The notes under the pieces: model-generated
What the model was told of the DNA's origin: nothing
What the model saw: the letters and a program-made list of their open reading frames with translations, nothing else
Databases searched by the model: none
NCBI GenBank assembly: GCA_958295805.1
Contig: OY282373.1
Span: forward strand, 1-64,000
Reading direction: 5' to 3'
DNA from: an uncultured Nitrospirales bacterium
GTDB taxonomy: Bacteria; Nitrospirota; Nitrospiria; Nitrospirales; UBA8639
Length of the DNA: 64,000 bases
Position numbers and translations under genes: made by a program
Part shown: piece by piece, positions 1-7,076 of the stretch
How the letters are laid out: each line of letters starts with the position of its first letter
Position numbering within the stretch: the first letter of the stretch is position 1

Positions 1-566
1 CAGTGGTTGCAAATGCGTTGGAGATAGAAGAAGTAGGTTTCATGTTCCGGCAAGCTGCTGCCGGTCATCCGCCACGGTTCTTCTTTCGTAAACCCGGTTT
101 TGTCAATGCCTTCCACAATGGCCCGCATCGACGTCGCCGTGTCTTCGTAAATGTTCACGAACCGCCATTCTTGGTCCGTCGGAATGTACCCGATTGCGGC
201 TTGGCCGACTTTGGCCCCCGCGTCGAAGATCGTCATCCCTTCGAACACCCCGAACGGCGCATGGTGTTTGCGGCCCACTCGGACGTTCCACACCTGTCCG
301 CCGGGATTGACTTGCTCAATCAACTGCGTGATCTTCACGTCGTAGAACTGGGGATACCCCCCATAGGGTTTGGTCTCCACGTTGTTCCACCACATGTACT
401 CCTGGCCTTTCGAGAACAGCCAGGTGGATTTATCCGCCATTGAACAGGTCTGACAGGCCAAGCAGCGATTGATGTTAAACACAAAGGCGAACTGCCACTT
501 CGGATGCCGTTCCTCATACGGATACAGCATCTTCCGGCCAAGTTGCCAATTATAGACTTCTGGCAT
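1..566 (-). CDS. nxrB: Nitrite oxidoreductase beta subunit, 5' part (runs off left edge)
   Basis: This is the iron-sulfur subunit of nitrite oxidoreductase, which passes electrons from the molybdenum subunit NxrA towards the membrane. About 188 N-terminal residues are visible; the gene continues beyond base 1. The protein starts MPEVYNWQLGRKMLYPYEE and reaches a cysteine cluster motif (NRCLACQTCSMADKSTW) near residue 45, typical of four-cluster ferredoxin-like beta subunits of the DMSO reductase type II family. The ATG at 564-566 is preceded by GGAGGA at good spacing. It follows nxrA by 78 bases on the same strand, the nxrAB order known from Nitrospira. No signal peptide is present; in this family the beta subunit is thought to be exported together with the Tat-targeted alpha subunit. 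Confidence 0.95.
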   Translation of the reverse strand, partial: MPEVYNWQLGRKMLYPYEERHPKWQFAFVFNINRCLACQTCSMADKSTWLFSKGQEYMWWNNVETKPYGGYPQFYDVKITQLIEQVNPGGQVWNVRVGRKHHAPFGVFEGMTIFDAGAKVGQAAIGYIPTDQEWRFVNIYEDTATSMRAIVEGIDKTGFTKEEPWRMTGSSLPEHETYFFYLQRICNH

Positions 567-644
567 AGTTTCCTCCGTTTCTTTGAACCAAACGAAAAGC
601 GTTCAATGTTCTAAATGTCCACATTTGATCTTGGTCTTTTCTCG

Positions 645-3600
645 TTACACCTTGATCTTAATGTGGTCGCCCTTGAGCCACTTGATCATAAACTCATTTT
701 CCTGTCCAGGCGTAAACCCGGTCCGGACTGGCTCCCACGGGCCCCGGCCGCCAATACCGCCGTCTTCTGCCTTCGTAATCCGCATCAGACATTCCTTCGG
801 AGTCGTATTGACCGCGTGGTTGTCCACTTGGTACCCGAATTTGAACTTCCAACCCACCGCGTGTTTGCCTGGCAGCGAGTCGGTCTGATGCATCGGCATC
901 AACCAATCCCGGGTAAAGGACTGTTGCGCCCCGTACCTGAAATTCGATTGATACCCCGTATCCATCGCGATGGCCCGTCCATCCGGCCGCGTTTCATGGC
1001 CTTTCACGGATTTCGCGGTTGCCACGTACGGCGCGTGTTTCGCCATCGTGACGTGGTACGGGAAGGCTGGGTTGTACTTCGACCGAATCATCAACCGCGC
1101 CACTTTGTAATACGGATCTGATGGTTTCCAGCCCCGATACGGACGATCCACCGGGTTGCCGTCAACGTACACGTAGTCCCCGTCGTTAATCCCACGGTCT
1201 TTCGCCGCTTGCGGGTTCATGTGCAATTGATGCTCCCCGACGCCCGGGGTCCGTTTATCCATCCGATACGCATCCCCGAAGTTCGATTCATACATCTGTA
1301 CCCAGTCGTTCACGGACCATTGACTGTGTACCCGATGCCGCGTCTTCGGCGTCACGCAGTAGAATTGATACCCCTTCTCCCACAACGGATTGGAGTACCG
1401 TTTGATTTCCTGCCACGGCAACGCAATGTTCCGCACCGTCTTGTCGTCATGGTGCTGCGCCGTGATCGGAATCCCGTAGTCATCCGGCCGTACATACGGG
1501 TTCGTCGTCATAATCGCATTCGGCAAGTACGGCGTAGCTTCCGTGCCTTCCCGGTGCGAAATGAAGTTTTCCCCGTATTCAATGGCTTCCGGCTCCGTCC
1601 GGTAGTTTTCATACCGGCCAGTCCGCGTCCATTGTGGCTTCGATTCGTTCGTCTCTTCCCAGAACGGTTGCCGCGGATAGGTCCGGCACAGCACCATCCA
1701 GCCCTTCTCGGACTTGAGCATGGTGTCTACGCTGTACCCATACGCCGTACAACTGGCATCCAACAACCGTTGCACGTACACGTCCACCCGGTTGTCGTAG
1801 ACGAACTTGAAGTAATCCCGGAACCGCTTATCACCGGTCATCTCGGTCAATTTCGCGGCAACCCCGGCCGTCGTATCCAAGTCGTTCCGCGTGTCATACA
1901 AGGGCCGAATACCGCCCTTCCACACTTGGAACCACGGATTGGACACCGTCGCCGTATGTTCGGGATAGGTAAATTCCATCCACGTATTGACACCCATTGC
2001 GACATCCGCGTGGTTCACGTCGGACGTCATCTCAATATCCTGGGTGACGATACATTCAATGTGCGGATCGACGTTCTTGACCATGTCATAGTGATGTTTC
2101 GCGTTGTTCAACACGTTCACGTTTGCCACCCAACGGAACTTCGTCGGGGTCGGCATGTGGGTTTTACCCGTGAACACCCGACGACCATACTTGGGCGTGT
2201 TCACGATCAACGCCGTATCGCCATGGTTCCAGTACGCGACCTCTTCACCATAGTAATACCCACGCACGTGTACTTCTTTCCCGTGCGCGTTCGGATCCAA
2301 GGTAATCTTGAACGGATTCTCCGCGGTATGGGTTCCGAGACCGCCACCGGACCACGGCGTGGCGTTCCAGATGCCCGCCTTGTAGTTACCGGCCCAGGTA
2401 TGTTGCCCGGTCCCGAACTTCCCAACGTTCCCCGTGATAATCAACACCATCGCCGCGCCTCGCGCAATGATGGTCTGATGGAAATAGTGGTTCGTTCCTT
2501 CCCCGTTGTGAATCGTCGCCGGCTTAATGGCACCTGAATCTCTCGCCCAACGAACGATCAAGTCCTTCGGGGACCGGTTGATCTGATGCACCGTGTCCAG
2601 GTCATAGTCCTGCAAGTGCACTTGATACAACTGGAAGATCGGAGCCACATCCACTTCACGGCCATTGAGCAACTGCACCCGATACGTCCCGGTCAAAGCC
2701 GGTTCAATGCCGCTCGTGCGGAAATGCCATCCCACTAATTCCCGGTGAATCGGGACAGCCTGATTCTTATTGATGTCCCACATCATGAATCCGCCCAACC
2801 GCGCAATCTTCGCAGGATTCAAGGTTTGCACTTTCCCGGAATACGTCTTGGAAAAATCCGGGAATTTCCATCCCTTAATCACGTCCCGCGGATCCAGATA
2901 TTGCAGCGTGTCCGTCCGGACCAGAATCGGCATGTCCGTATAGGCCGCGCAGAAATCATGGTCGTGCATGTTCTCATCAAAGATGATTTTACACGCTCCC
3001 AGGAACAACGCCGCGTCCGTCTCCGGCCGCACCGGAATCCAGTAGTCCGCGCGATACGCCGTCGGGTTGTACTCCGGCGTGATCACCACGACCCGCGCCC
3101 CACGCTCAATGCTCTCGAGCTTCCAGTGCGCTTCCGGCATCTTGTTCTCGACGAAGTTCTTTCCCCAGCTTGTGTTCAGCTTGGAAAACCGCATGTCGTT
3201 CATGTCAATGTCGGAGGTTTGCACCCCAGACCAGAACGGATGCGCCGGGTTTTGGTCACCGTGCCACGTGTAATTGGACCAATACCGTCCGCCCTGAGCT
3301 TGATTCGGCTTCACTTTCCGAATGTAGGTATCCAACAGGGCACCACAGCCACCGTTCATCCGGGTGACCGCCATTTTTCCAATCACACCCAGGATGGGCA
3401 TCCCCGCCCGGAACTTCATGGTCCGGACGCCCGACCCCTTGGTCATCTCGATCATTTCCGGCGGATAGCCTTGTTCCCGCAACCGACGGGCTCCGGCTTC
3501 ACCGCTGTACCGTTCTGCGATGACGACCATGGCTTTGGCCAGATACGTAAACGCCGTATCCCAGCTTACCCGCAACATGTCATCCAAGTACCGGGAAGTG

Positions 3601-4082
3601 AATTTGTACTTGTTCATGACGTCAGGCGTGAACTCCGGGCTTCCGGCATCCATCCAGGCTTTCCAGCCGCGACGCATCAAGGGACCCTTCAACCGATACG
3701 GCCCATACACCCGACGATGCATCGTGTACCCCTTCAAACACATCCGGGGATTGTGTGCAAACGTCCCACGATTGCCATAAAGGTCTTCGTAGGTTTGATG
3801 GTCATAGTTCTGCTCAACCCGCATCACGACCCCGTTCCGCACAAAGGACCTCACGCGGCAAGCGTGGGTGTCGTTGGGAGAGCAGACCCAAGTAAAGGAT
3901 GAATCATACCGATACTGATCGTGGTACACCCGCTCCCAGGCCCGGTCAGGATACTCGCCCAGCGGGTTCCCCACTTCGACAACCGGTTGCAGCGCGGTCA
4001 AGGCCAAGGCTTTGTCCGCCAACGCCACGGCCGCCACCGTCCCGGTGGTCACTTTCAAAAATTGCCGTCTAGAAAGAAACAT
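645..4082 (-). CDS. nxrA: Nitrite oxidoreductase alpha (molybdenum) subunit
   Basis: This is the catalytic subunit that oxidises nitrite to nitrate and carries bis-MGD molybdenum and one Fe-S cluster. The N-terminus holds a twin-arginine signal (SRRQFLK, then a hydrophobic run ending near ALADKALA), so the enzyme should face the periplasm as in other Nitrospira. Early cysteines (WVCSPNDTHACRVRSF and NPRMCLKG, residues about 65-120) fit the Fe-S site. The Asp-rich GVQTSDIDMNDMRF segment (about residue 290) lies where type II enzymes place the Mo ligand; that is inference. I chose the ATG at 4080-4082 because AGGAGG lies 8 bases upstream; an in-frame TTG at 4088 is too close to that site. The product is about 1,145 residues, the usual NxrA length. 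It probably forms an operon with nxrB. Confidence 0.96.
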   Translation of the reverse strand: MFLSRRQFLKVTTGTVAAVALADKALALTALQPVVEVGNPLGEYPDRAWERVYHDQYRYDSSFTWVCSPNDTHACRVRSFVRNGVVMRVEQNYDHQTYEDLYGNRGTFAHNPRMCLKGYTMHRRVYGPYRLKGPLMRRGWKAWMDAGSPEFTPDVMNKYKFTSRYLDDMLRVSWDTAFTYLAKAMVVIAERYSGEAGARRLREQGYPPEMIEMTKGSGVRTMKFRAGMPILGVIGKMAVTRMNGGCGALLDTYIRKVKPNQAQGGRYWSNYTWHGDQNPAHPFWSGVQTSDIDMNDMRFSKLNTSWGKNFVENKMPEAHWKLESIERGARVVVITPEYNPTAYRADYWIPVRPETDAALFLGACKIIFDENMHDHDFCAAYTDMPILVRTDTLQYLDPRDVIKGWKFPDFSKTYSGKVQTLNPAKIARLGGFMMWDINKNQAVPIHRELVGWHFRTSGIEPALTGTYRVQLLNGREVDVAPIFQLYQVHLQDYDLDTVHQINRSPKDLIVRWARDSGAIKPATIHNGEGTNHYFHQTIIARGAAMVLIITGNVGKFGTGQHTWAGNYKAGIWNATPWSGGGLGTHTAENPFKITLDPNAHGKEVHVRGYYYGEEVAYWNHGDTALIVNTPKYGRRVFTGKTHMPTPTKFRWVANVNVLNNAKHHYDMVKNVDPHIECIVTQDIEMTSDVNHADVAMGVNTWMEFTYPEHTATVSNPWFQVWKGGIRPLYDTRNDLDTTAGVAAKLTEMTGDKRFRDYFKFVYDNRVDVYVQRLLDASCTAYGYSVDTMLKSEKGWMVLCRTYPRQPFWEETNESKPQWTRTGRYENYRTEPEAIEYGENFISHREGTEATPYLPNAIMTTNPYVRPDDYGIPITAQHHDDKTVRNIALPWQEIKRYSNPLWEKGYQFYCVTPKTRHRVHSQWSVNDWVQMYESNFGDAYRMDKRTPGVGEHQLHMNPQAAKDRGINDGDYVYVDGNPVDRPYRGWKPSDPYYKVARLMIRSKYNPAFPYHVTMAKHAPYVATAKSVKGHETRPDGRAIAMDTGYQSNFRYGAQQSFTRDWLMPMHQTDSLPGKHAVGWKFKFGYQVDNHAVNTTPKECLMRITKAEDGGIGGRGPWEPVRTGFTPGQENEFMIKWLKGDHIKIKV

Positions 4083-4185
4083 TCTCAATACCTCCTCGTG
4101 TAAAGACCTTGTTCTGAAGGCCTAACGTGGAATAGATGAACTTGAAAACCCCCAAGAATGTCGGGGTTTGGTGAAACGTGAACAT
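4069..4185 (-). CDS. Possible 38-codon leader ORF overlapping the nxrA start
   Basis: An ORF of 38 codons starts with ATG at 4183-4185 behind a very strong ribosome site (AAAGGAGGTGG, 4188-4198) and ends with TAG at 4069-4071. It overlaps the first 14 bases of nxrA in another frame. The peptide begins MFTFHQTPTFLGVFKFIYS and is hydrophobic and aromatic in its first half. I recognise no family. The position suggests a leader peptide or translational coupling to nxrA, or a small membrane peptide. Its ribosome site is at least as good as that of nxrA. It could be a chance ORF kept by its overlap with the nxrA signals. Confidence 0.4.
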   Translation of the reverse strand: MFTFHQTPTFLGVFKFIYSTLGLQNKVFTRGGIENVSF

Positions 4186-4787
4186 CACCACCTCCTTTCA
4201 TGACTCTGTTTGTTTGATTGTTCATAAATGTCCAACTCTTGTTTCATGGTAAATACTAGCAAATTCCAAGCCATTTTAATGATGGCCATGTATAATTCTT
4301 AACATATTGAAAATAAAGAGAAAATTTGCTTTTGACATATCAGTACTATATTGAAAGATGTTTCCAATCGGTAGCACTATCATGCTCGTATGGTGAACGA
4401 AATGGACAAATGAAAGGGATTTTCAATGAACATTGTCATTGAACAGAAAATTTATCAAATAAAACAATAGATTATGATTTTTCAAGAAAAAGAGGTTTGA
4501 TTGATTTTCTCGATTGTTTACTTGAAGTAACATAATCTCACTGAAACGCGCACCTTCACCGCAATCTGCCTGTTGTTACCGAATGGTAGCAATCAGGACT
4601 CGAAAATCTTGGTGATAGCCGCAACGGAGAACTTCAGAAGGGCAGATGATTGCGGCATCACAGCAAAGAAGGCATTTTCACATTTTCAGTTGAAGACCCT
4701 CAACTGCTGAGGCATCGTCCGGCTGGGACTGGAAGAAGCACCTTACACGTTCCAGCCCAGACATAATATAGTCCGCCCCCCATGAGG
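4186..4787. other. AT-rich upstream region of nxrA, no gene seen
   Basis: About 600 bases are clearly richer in A+T than the flanks and hold no convincing gene on either strand. This is the only long upstream region available to nxrAB, so its promoter and control sites most likely lie here. A perfect palindrome at 4422-4443 is listed separately. I could not pick a convincing -35/-10 pair by eye on the minus strand. Confidence 0.5.
4422..4443. promoter_or_regulatory. Perfect palindrome upstream of nxrA, candidate operator
   Basis: The sequence is TTCAATGA, six bases (ACATTG), then TCATTGAA: a perfect 8-bp inverted repeat with a 6-bp spacer. The size and spacing suit a dimeric helix-turn-helix regulator (Crp/Fnr-like geometry). 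It lies about 340 bp upstream of the nxrA ATG in an otherwise gene-free stretch. No regulator gene lies beside it, so the binding protein is unknown. Confidence 0.35.
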
Positions 4788-4812
4788 CGCCTTCATCTAA
4801 CCAGATGAAGGC
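4788..4812. repeat. Hairpin before the first small ORF
   Basis: CCTTCATCT and AGATGAAGG form a 9-bp stem around a short AACC loop, directly upstream of the ATG at 4817. It resembles the other hairpins here in size but lacks the CATCTCATG core. Confidence 0.4.
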
Positions 4813-4816
4813 ACCC

Positions 4817-5046
4817 ATGACCGGCACCATCGACCGCCAAGAACTGGAACTGCTCATCCAAGCCATGGTCAGATCGACGCCGATGAAATCCAGGTGGAGA
4901 TTGACACGTATTCCGACACCGGCCACCTGAAAATCGACCCCGTGGCCGACATGGCCGACGGCGAACCCGATGCAGACCCATGGCACGGGCAACCCCGAGT
5001 CGAAACCACCCCGGAGAGCCTCAAGGCCGGCGCCATCATCGTTTGA
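4817..5046 (+). pseudogene. Small protein gene broken by a one-base frameshift
   Basis: An ATG at 4817 opens MTGTIDRQELELLIQAM. The frame then has to shift by one base near 4870 to continue as an acidic stretch (DADEIQVEIDTYSDTGHLK onwards, ending SLKAGAIIV) that stops with TGA at 5044-5046. The two parts together would give a 75-residue acidic protein. The smooth protein-like reading on both sides of one indel suggests a recent frameshift or a sequencing error. No family is recognised. It lies in the tiny-gene cluster with the ankyrin gene. Confidence 0.4.
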
Positions 5047-5053
5047 ATTGTCA

Positions 5054-5076
5054 TTCCCGACATCCTTAATCGGGAA
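5054..5076. terminator. Short hairpin after the frameshifted small gene
   Basis: TTCCCGA and TCGGGAA form a 7-bp stem around a 9-base loop, 8 bases after the TGA at 5046. There is no T-run, so it may be a weak terminator or an mRNA 3' end structure. Confidence 0.25.
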
Positions 5077-5125
5077 TCTACAAGCCGAGGCGAGCCACGG
5101 CGGGACGTGCCCAACGCCACAACCC

Positions 5126-5148
5126 GTAGCGCGGCATCTCATGCCGCC
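5126..5148 (+). repeat. REP-like hairpin (GCGGCATCTCATGCCGC)
   Basis: A single copy of the family: GTAG, then a stem GCGGCAT / ATGCCGC around CTC. It lies just before the ribosome site of the ankyrin gene. Confidence 0.7.
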
Positions 5149-5161
5149 GGAAAGGAGCAGC

Positions 5162-5452
5162 ATGACCCTAGAAGAAATCAAAATGACGAAGTTGCATAGG
5201 GCAGCAAAGCGTGGCCACGTTGCCGTCGTGAAGGTGATGCTGAAGGCGAGGGCGGACATGGAGGCGAGGGATGAGAACGGAGGGACGGTGTTGCATTGGG
5301 CGGCAGGCCAGAGACATGCCGAAGCCGTCAAGGTGCTTCTGGAGCATGGGGCGAACGTGGGGGTGAGGGATAAGAGGGGAGCGACCCCACGCAACGTAGC
5401 CGAGCACGATGAGGTCGCCCGGCTGCTTGACCAGGCCACCCGTGAACTGTAG
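5162..5452 (+). CDS. Small ankyrin-repeat protein
   Basis: A 96-residue protein starts at the ATG 5162, 6 bases after AAAGGAG. It has two to three ankyrin repeats: TKLHRAAKRGHVAVVKVML (residues 9-27), a second with TVLHWAAGQRHAEAVKVLLEH, and a shorter last one (GATPRNVAEHDEVARLL). Ankyrin stacks bind other proteins; the partner is not evident. There is no signal peptide, so it should be cytoplasmic. Its stop codon TAG (5450-5452) is part of the GTAGGG edge of the REP-like hairpin at 5449-5471, so the hairpin insertion may have set the present end of the protein. Neighbours are other tiny ORFs of unknown role. Confidence 0.75.
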   Translation: MTLEEIKMTKLHRAAKRGHVAVVKVMLKARADMEARDENGGTVLHWAAGQRHAEAVKVLLEHGANVGVRDKRGATPRNVAEHDEVARLLDQATREL

Positions 5453-5471
5453 GGCGGCATCTCATGCCGCC
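5449..5471 (+). repeat. REP-like hairpin (GGCGGCATCTCATGCCGCC)
   Basis: This copy has a perfect stem. Its GTAGGG edge provides the stop codon of the ankyrin gene, and the ribosome site of the next small ORF follows at once. Confidence 0.75.
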
Positions 5472-5486
5472 AAGAAAGGAGCCATC

Positions 5487-5588
5487 ATGACCCACCGCTT
5501 ACGCACCCACCCGCACGTCATCTATGGCGACGCCGAGACCCAACGGGTTTGGATTGATGAAGTCGAACTGACTCCCGAGGAATCATGA
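5487..5588 (+). CDS. 33-residue protein of unknown function
   Basis: ATG at 5487 with AAAGGAG 6 bases upstream; the peptide is MTHRLRTHPHVIYGDAETQ through to a C-terminal EVELTPEES. No family is recognised. The ribosome site has the same AAAGGAG form as the ankyrin gene's, and the ORF follows that gene after a hairpin. Its TGA overlaps the ATG of the next ORF (TCATGA), which suggests translational coupling. It is very short, so it may be a fragment of a larger ancestor. Confidence 0.4.
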   Translation: MTHRLRTHPHVIYGDAETQRVWIDEVELTPEES

Positions 5589-5656
5589 CGTATCGGATTC
5601 ATTCCCCAGACGGGTTCTGTTGGGGCTACAGCGGGAGCCAAGCCAGCTTGCGTTAG
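5585..5656 (+). CDS. 23-residue ORF coupled to the preceding one
   Basis: The ATG at 5585 overlaps the stop of the previous ORF by four bases. The peptide MTYRIHSPDGFCWGYSGSQ is short, aromatic and contains one cysteine. No family is recognised, and it may be a remnant. Confidence 0.25.
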   Translation: MTYRIHSPDGFCWGYSGSQASLR

Positions 5657-5676
5657 CCATCCTGCCACATAAATCC

Positions 5677-5699
5677 GACGTCATGAGATGACGCCCTAC
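5677..5699 (-). repeat. REP-like hairpin (GGCGTCATCTCATGACG)
   Basis: A copy in reverse orientation, ending in CCCTAC. Its stem bases are GT/AC where other copies have GG/CC, GC/GC or AG/CT, and pairing is kept. Confidence 0.7.
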
Positions 5700-5722
5700 C
5701 TCAGCAGGCGATCTCGTCGCCA

Positions 5723-5745
5723 GGTGTCATGAGATGACGTCCTAC
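5723..5745 (-). repeat. REP-like hairpin (GACGTCATCTCATGACACC)
   Basis: A second reverse copy 46 bases after the previous one, with one imperfect outer pair. Together they form a same-direction doublet. Confidence 0.65.
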
Positions 5746-5767
5746 CCTGCTGCGAGGTAAGAGCGTC

Positions 5768-5863
5768 ATGAACATCCTTGACCGTACCATCCAAATTCGT
5801 ATGAGCCAGGTTGAGGTTGGCGCGACTCGCGAGCATGTCCGAACGCATCGTGGGTTCCCGTAG
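5768..5863 (+). CDS. 31-residue ORF of unknown function
   Basis: ATG at 5768 with GAGGTAAG about 8-10 bases upstream; the peptide begins MNILDRTIQIRMSQVEVGA and ends at TAG 5863. No family is recognised. After it (5864-6004) I see nothing recognisable. Confidence 0.25.
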   Translation: MNILDRTIQIRMSQVEVGATREHVRTHRGFP

Positions 5864-6004
5864 ACGGTATCGAATTGGGGACGGCACGCCCTGCTGAACC
5901 AGGCTGTGTGGCCGGAACAGACGTTGACGGGCTTGATTCGATTGCGCGACCTCGATACGCGTAGAGTTACGCGGAGCGAGATGCGATCAGGATTTGGAAC
6001 GATC

Positions 6005-7042
6005 TCACTGCACGTGTGTACTCAGGGTTAAGGGGACAGGGATCCAGGAATTCCCACCATCTTCACTTCGGAATAACCCCCCGCCGTTCGTTCCGACGTA
6101 CAATACTCGCGGATTGTGAGGCTCCATGGCGATAGCTCGAATGTTGCGATTGGTTAATCCCTCATTGTGGGCAGTCCATGATTGACCGCTGTCCTGACTC
6201 CGAAACATGCCTTTGCTCGTTCCCATGTACAGGTGGTGAACGTTTCCCGGATCCAGGATCAGACAGCTCACGTACTGATCGCCCAGGGCCATCGCCATTC
6301 TGGCCCACGCCTCCCCTTTATTGAGGGTTTTGAACAACCCCTGCGTCGTCCCGGCATAGACTTCATCCGGATTGGCCGGATTGATGAGCAATCGGTTCAC
6401 GCCCAGGGCCATGGACGCCATTTTGGCATCATCCGGGACAAGCCCGTTATTGATTTTGACCCAATGGTCTGCTCCGTCAAAACTCCGGTAGACACCCCCG
6501 CTGGTTCCCGCGTAGATGATATTGGGATGCCTCGGGTCCACGGCCAACGTCACGATAAAATTGATCTCGGTCATGCCGCGCATGTGCTCGTTCCAGGACT
6601 GTCCGCCGTCGGTGGTCCGGAACACGCCCACGGTGGTCGCTGCGTACAGGATTTGGGTGTCCGTCGGGTGAAAAACCAGTTGATTCACATTTGCGGAAAT
6701 CGTCCCTTTCTGAATGCCGGTATTTCTGGGAAGCCAACGCCGTCCCCCATCAGGGCTTTTGTACACCCCATCGGCAAGTGTCCCGACAAAGACGTTGGCC
6801 GGAAGTTGGGGATCAATCACCACGTTCATCACCCGAATGCGGTTCAACCCCTCGGAGAAACGCTTCCATGATCGTCCTCGGTCTCGGGTTTTATAGACGG
6901 CTTCGTCTGTGGCGACGTAGATGATCTTGGTTTTGGTGGGATGCACCGCCACCGAGACGACGCGATCACTGCGCTGGCTACACCCTGCCACCATGAGCAG
7001 GGCCACCCCAAAAACGACCGCGCGTCGGATGCTAGTTGTCAT
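6005..7042 (-). CDS. Lipoprotein with Asp-box (BNR/sortilin-like) beta-propeller repeats
   Basis: A 345-residue exported lipoprotein: signal peptide with a lipobox ending VAGC (Cys21). The rest is a chain of repeats of about 45-50 residues, each with an Asp-box such as TRDRGRSWKRF, SPDGGRRWLP, TTDGGQSWNEH, SQDSGQSWTAH and SEDGGNSWIPV. A typical segment before each box reads HPTDTQILYAATTVGVF. Such repeats fold as a beta-propeller, as in BNR/sialidase-like and Ycf48-like proteins. No catalytic sialidase residues are evident, so a binding or assembly role at the membrane is more likely. A hairpin (7050-7072) separates it from the CrtC/AttH-like gene upstream on the same strand. Confidence 0.8.
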   Translation of the reverse strand: MTTSIRRAVVFGVALLMVAGCSQRSDRVVSVAVHPTKTKIIYVATDEAVYKTRDRGRSWKRFSEGLNRIRVMNVVIDPQLPANVFVGTLADGVYKSPDGGRRWLPRNTGIQKGTISANVNQLVFHPTDTQILYAATTVGVFRTTDGGQSWNEHMRGMTEINFIVTLAVDPRHPNIIYAGTSGGVYRSFDGADHWVKINNGLVPDDAKMASMALGVNRLLINPANPDEVYAGTTQGLFKTLNKGEAWARMAMALGDQYVSCLILDPGNVHHLYMGTSKGMFRSQDSGQSWTAHNEGLTNRNIRAIAMEPHNPRVLYVGTNGGGLFRSEDGGNSWIPVPLTLSTHVQ

Positions 7043-7049
7043 GGAAGGG

Positions 7050-7072
7050 GTAGGGCGTCATCTCATGACGCC
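7050..7072 (+). repeat. REP-like hairpin (GGCGTCATCTCATGACGCC)
   Basis: A perfect stem in the short gap between two leftward genes: the upstream stop is at 7077 and the downstream start at 7042. It could end or stabilise the transcript. Confidence 0.75.
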
Positions 7073-7076
7073 GGAT

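Noticed and set aside
1209-2537. Long plus-strand ORF (442 codons) opposite nxrA
   Set aside because: It is antisense to a clearly conserved enzyme, has a His/Arg/Pro-rich composition typical of a shadow frame, and resembles no family.
2745-3902. Second long plus-strand ORF opposite nxrA
   Set aside because: Same reasons: antisense to nxrA, shadow-like composition, no domain.
4678-5460. Minus-strand ORF of 260 codons opposite the ankyrin gene
   Set aside because: It runs antisense through the ankyrin repeats and two hairpins and matches no family.
5864-6004. Possible further small gene before the propeller lipoprotein
   Set aside because: The sequence reads in a protein-like way in one frame, but no start with a ribosome site and no family could be found.
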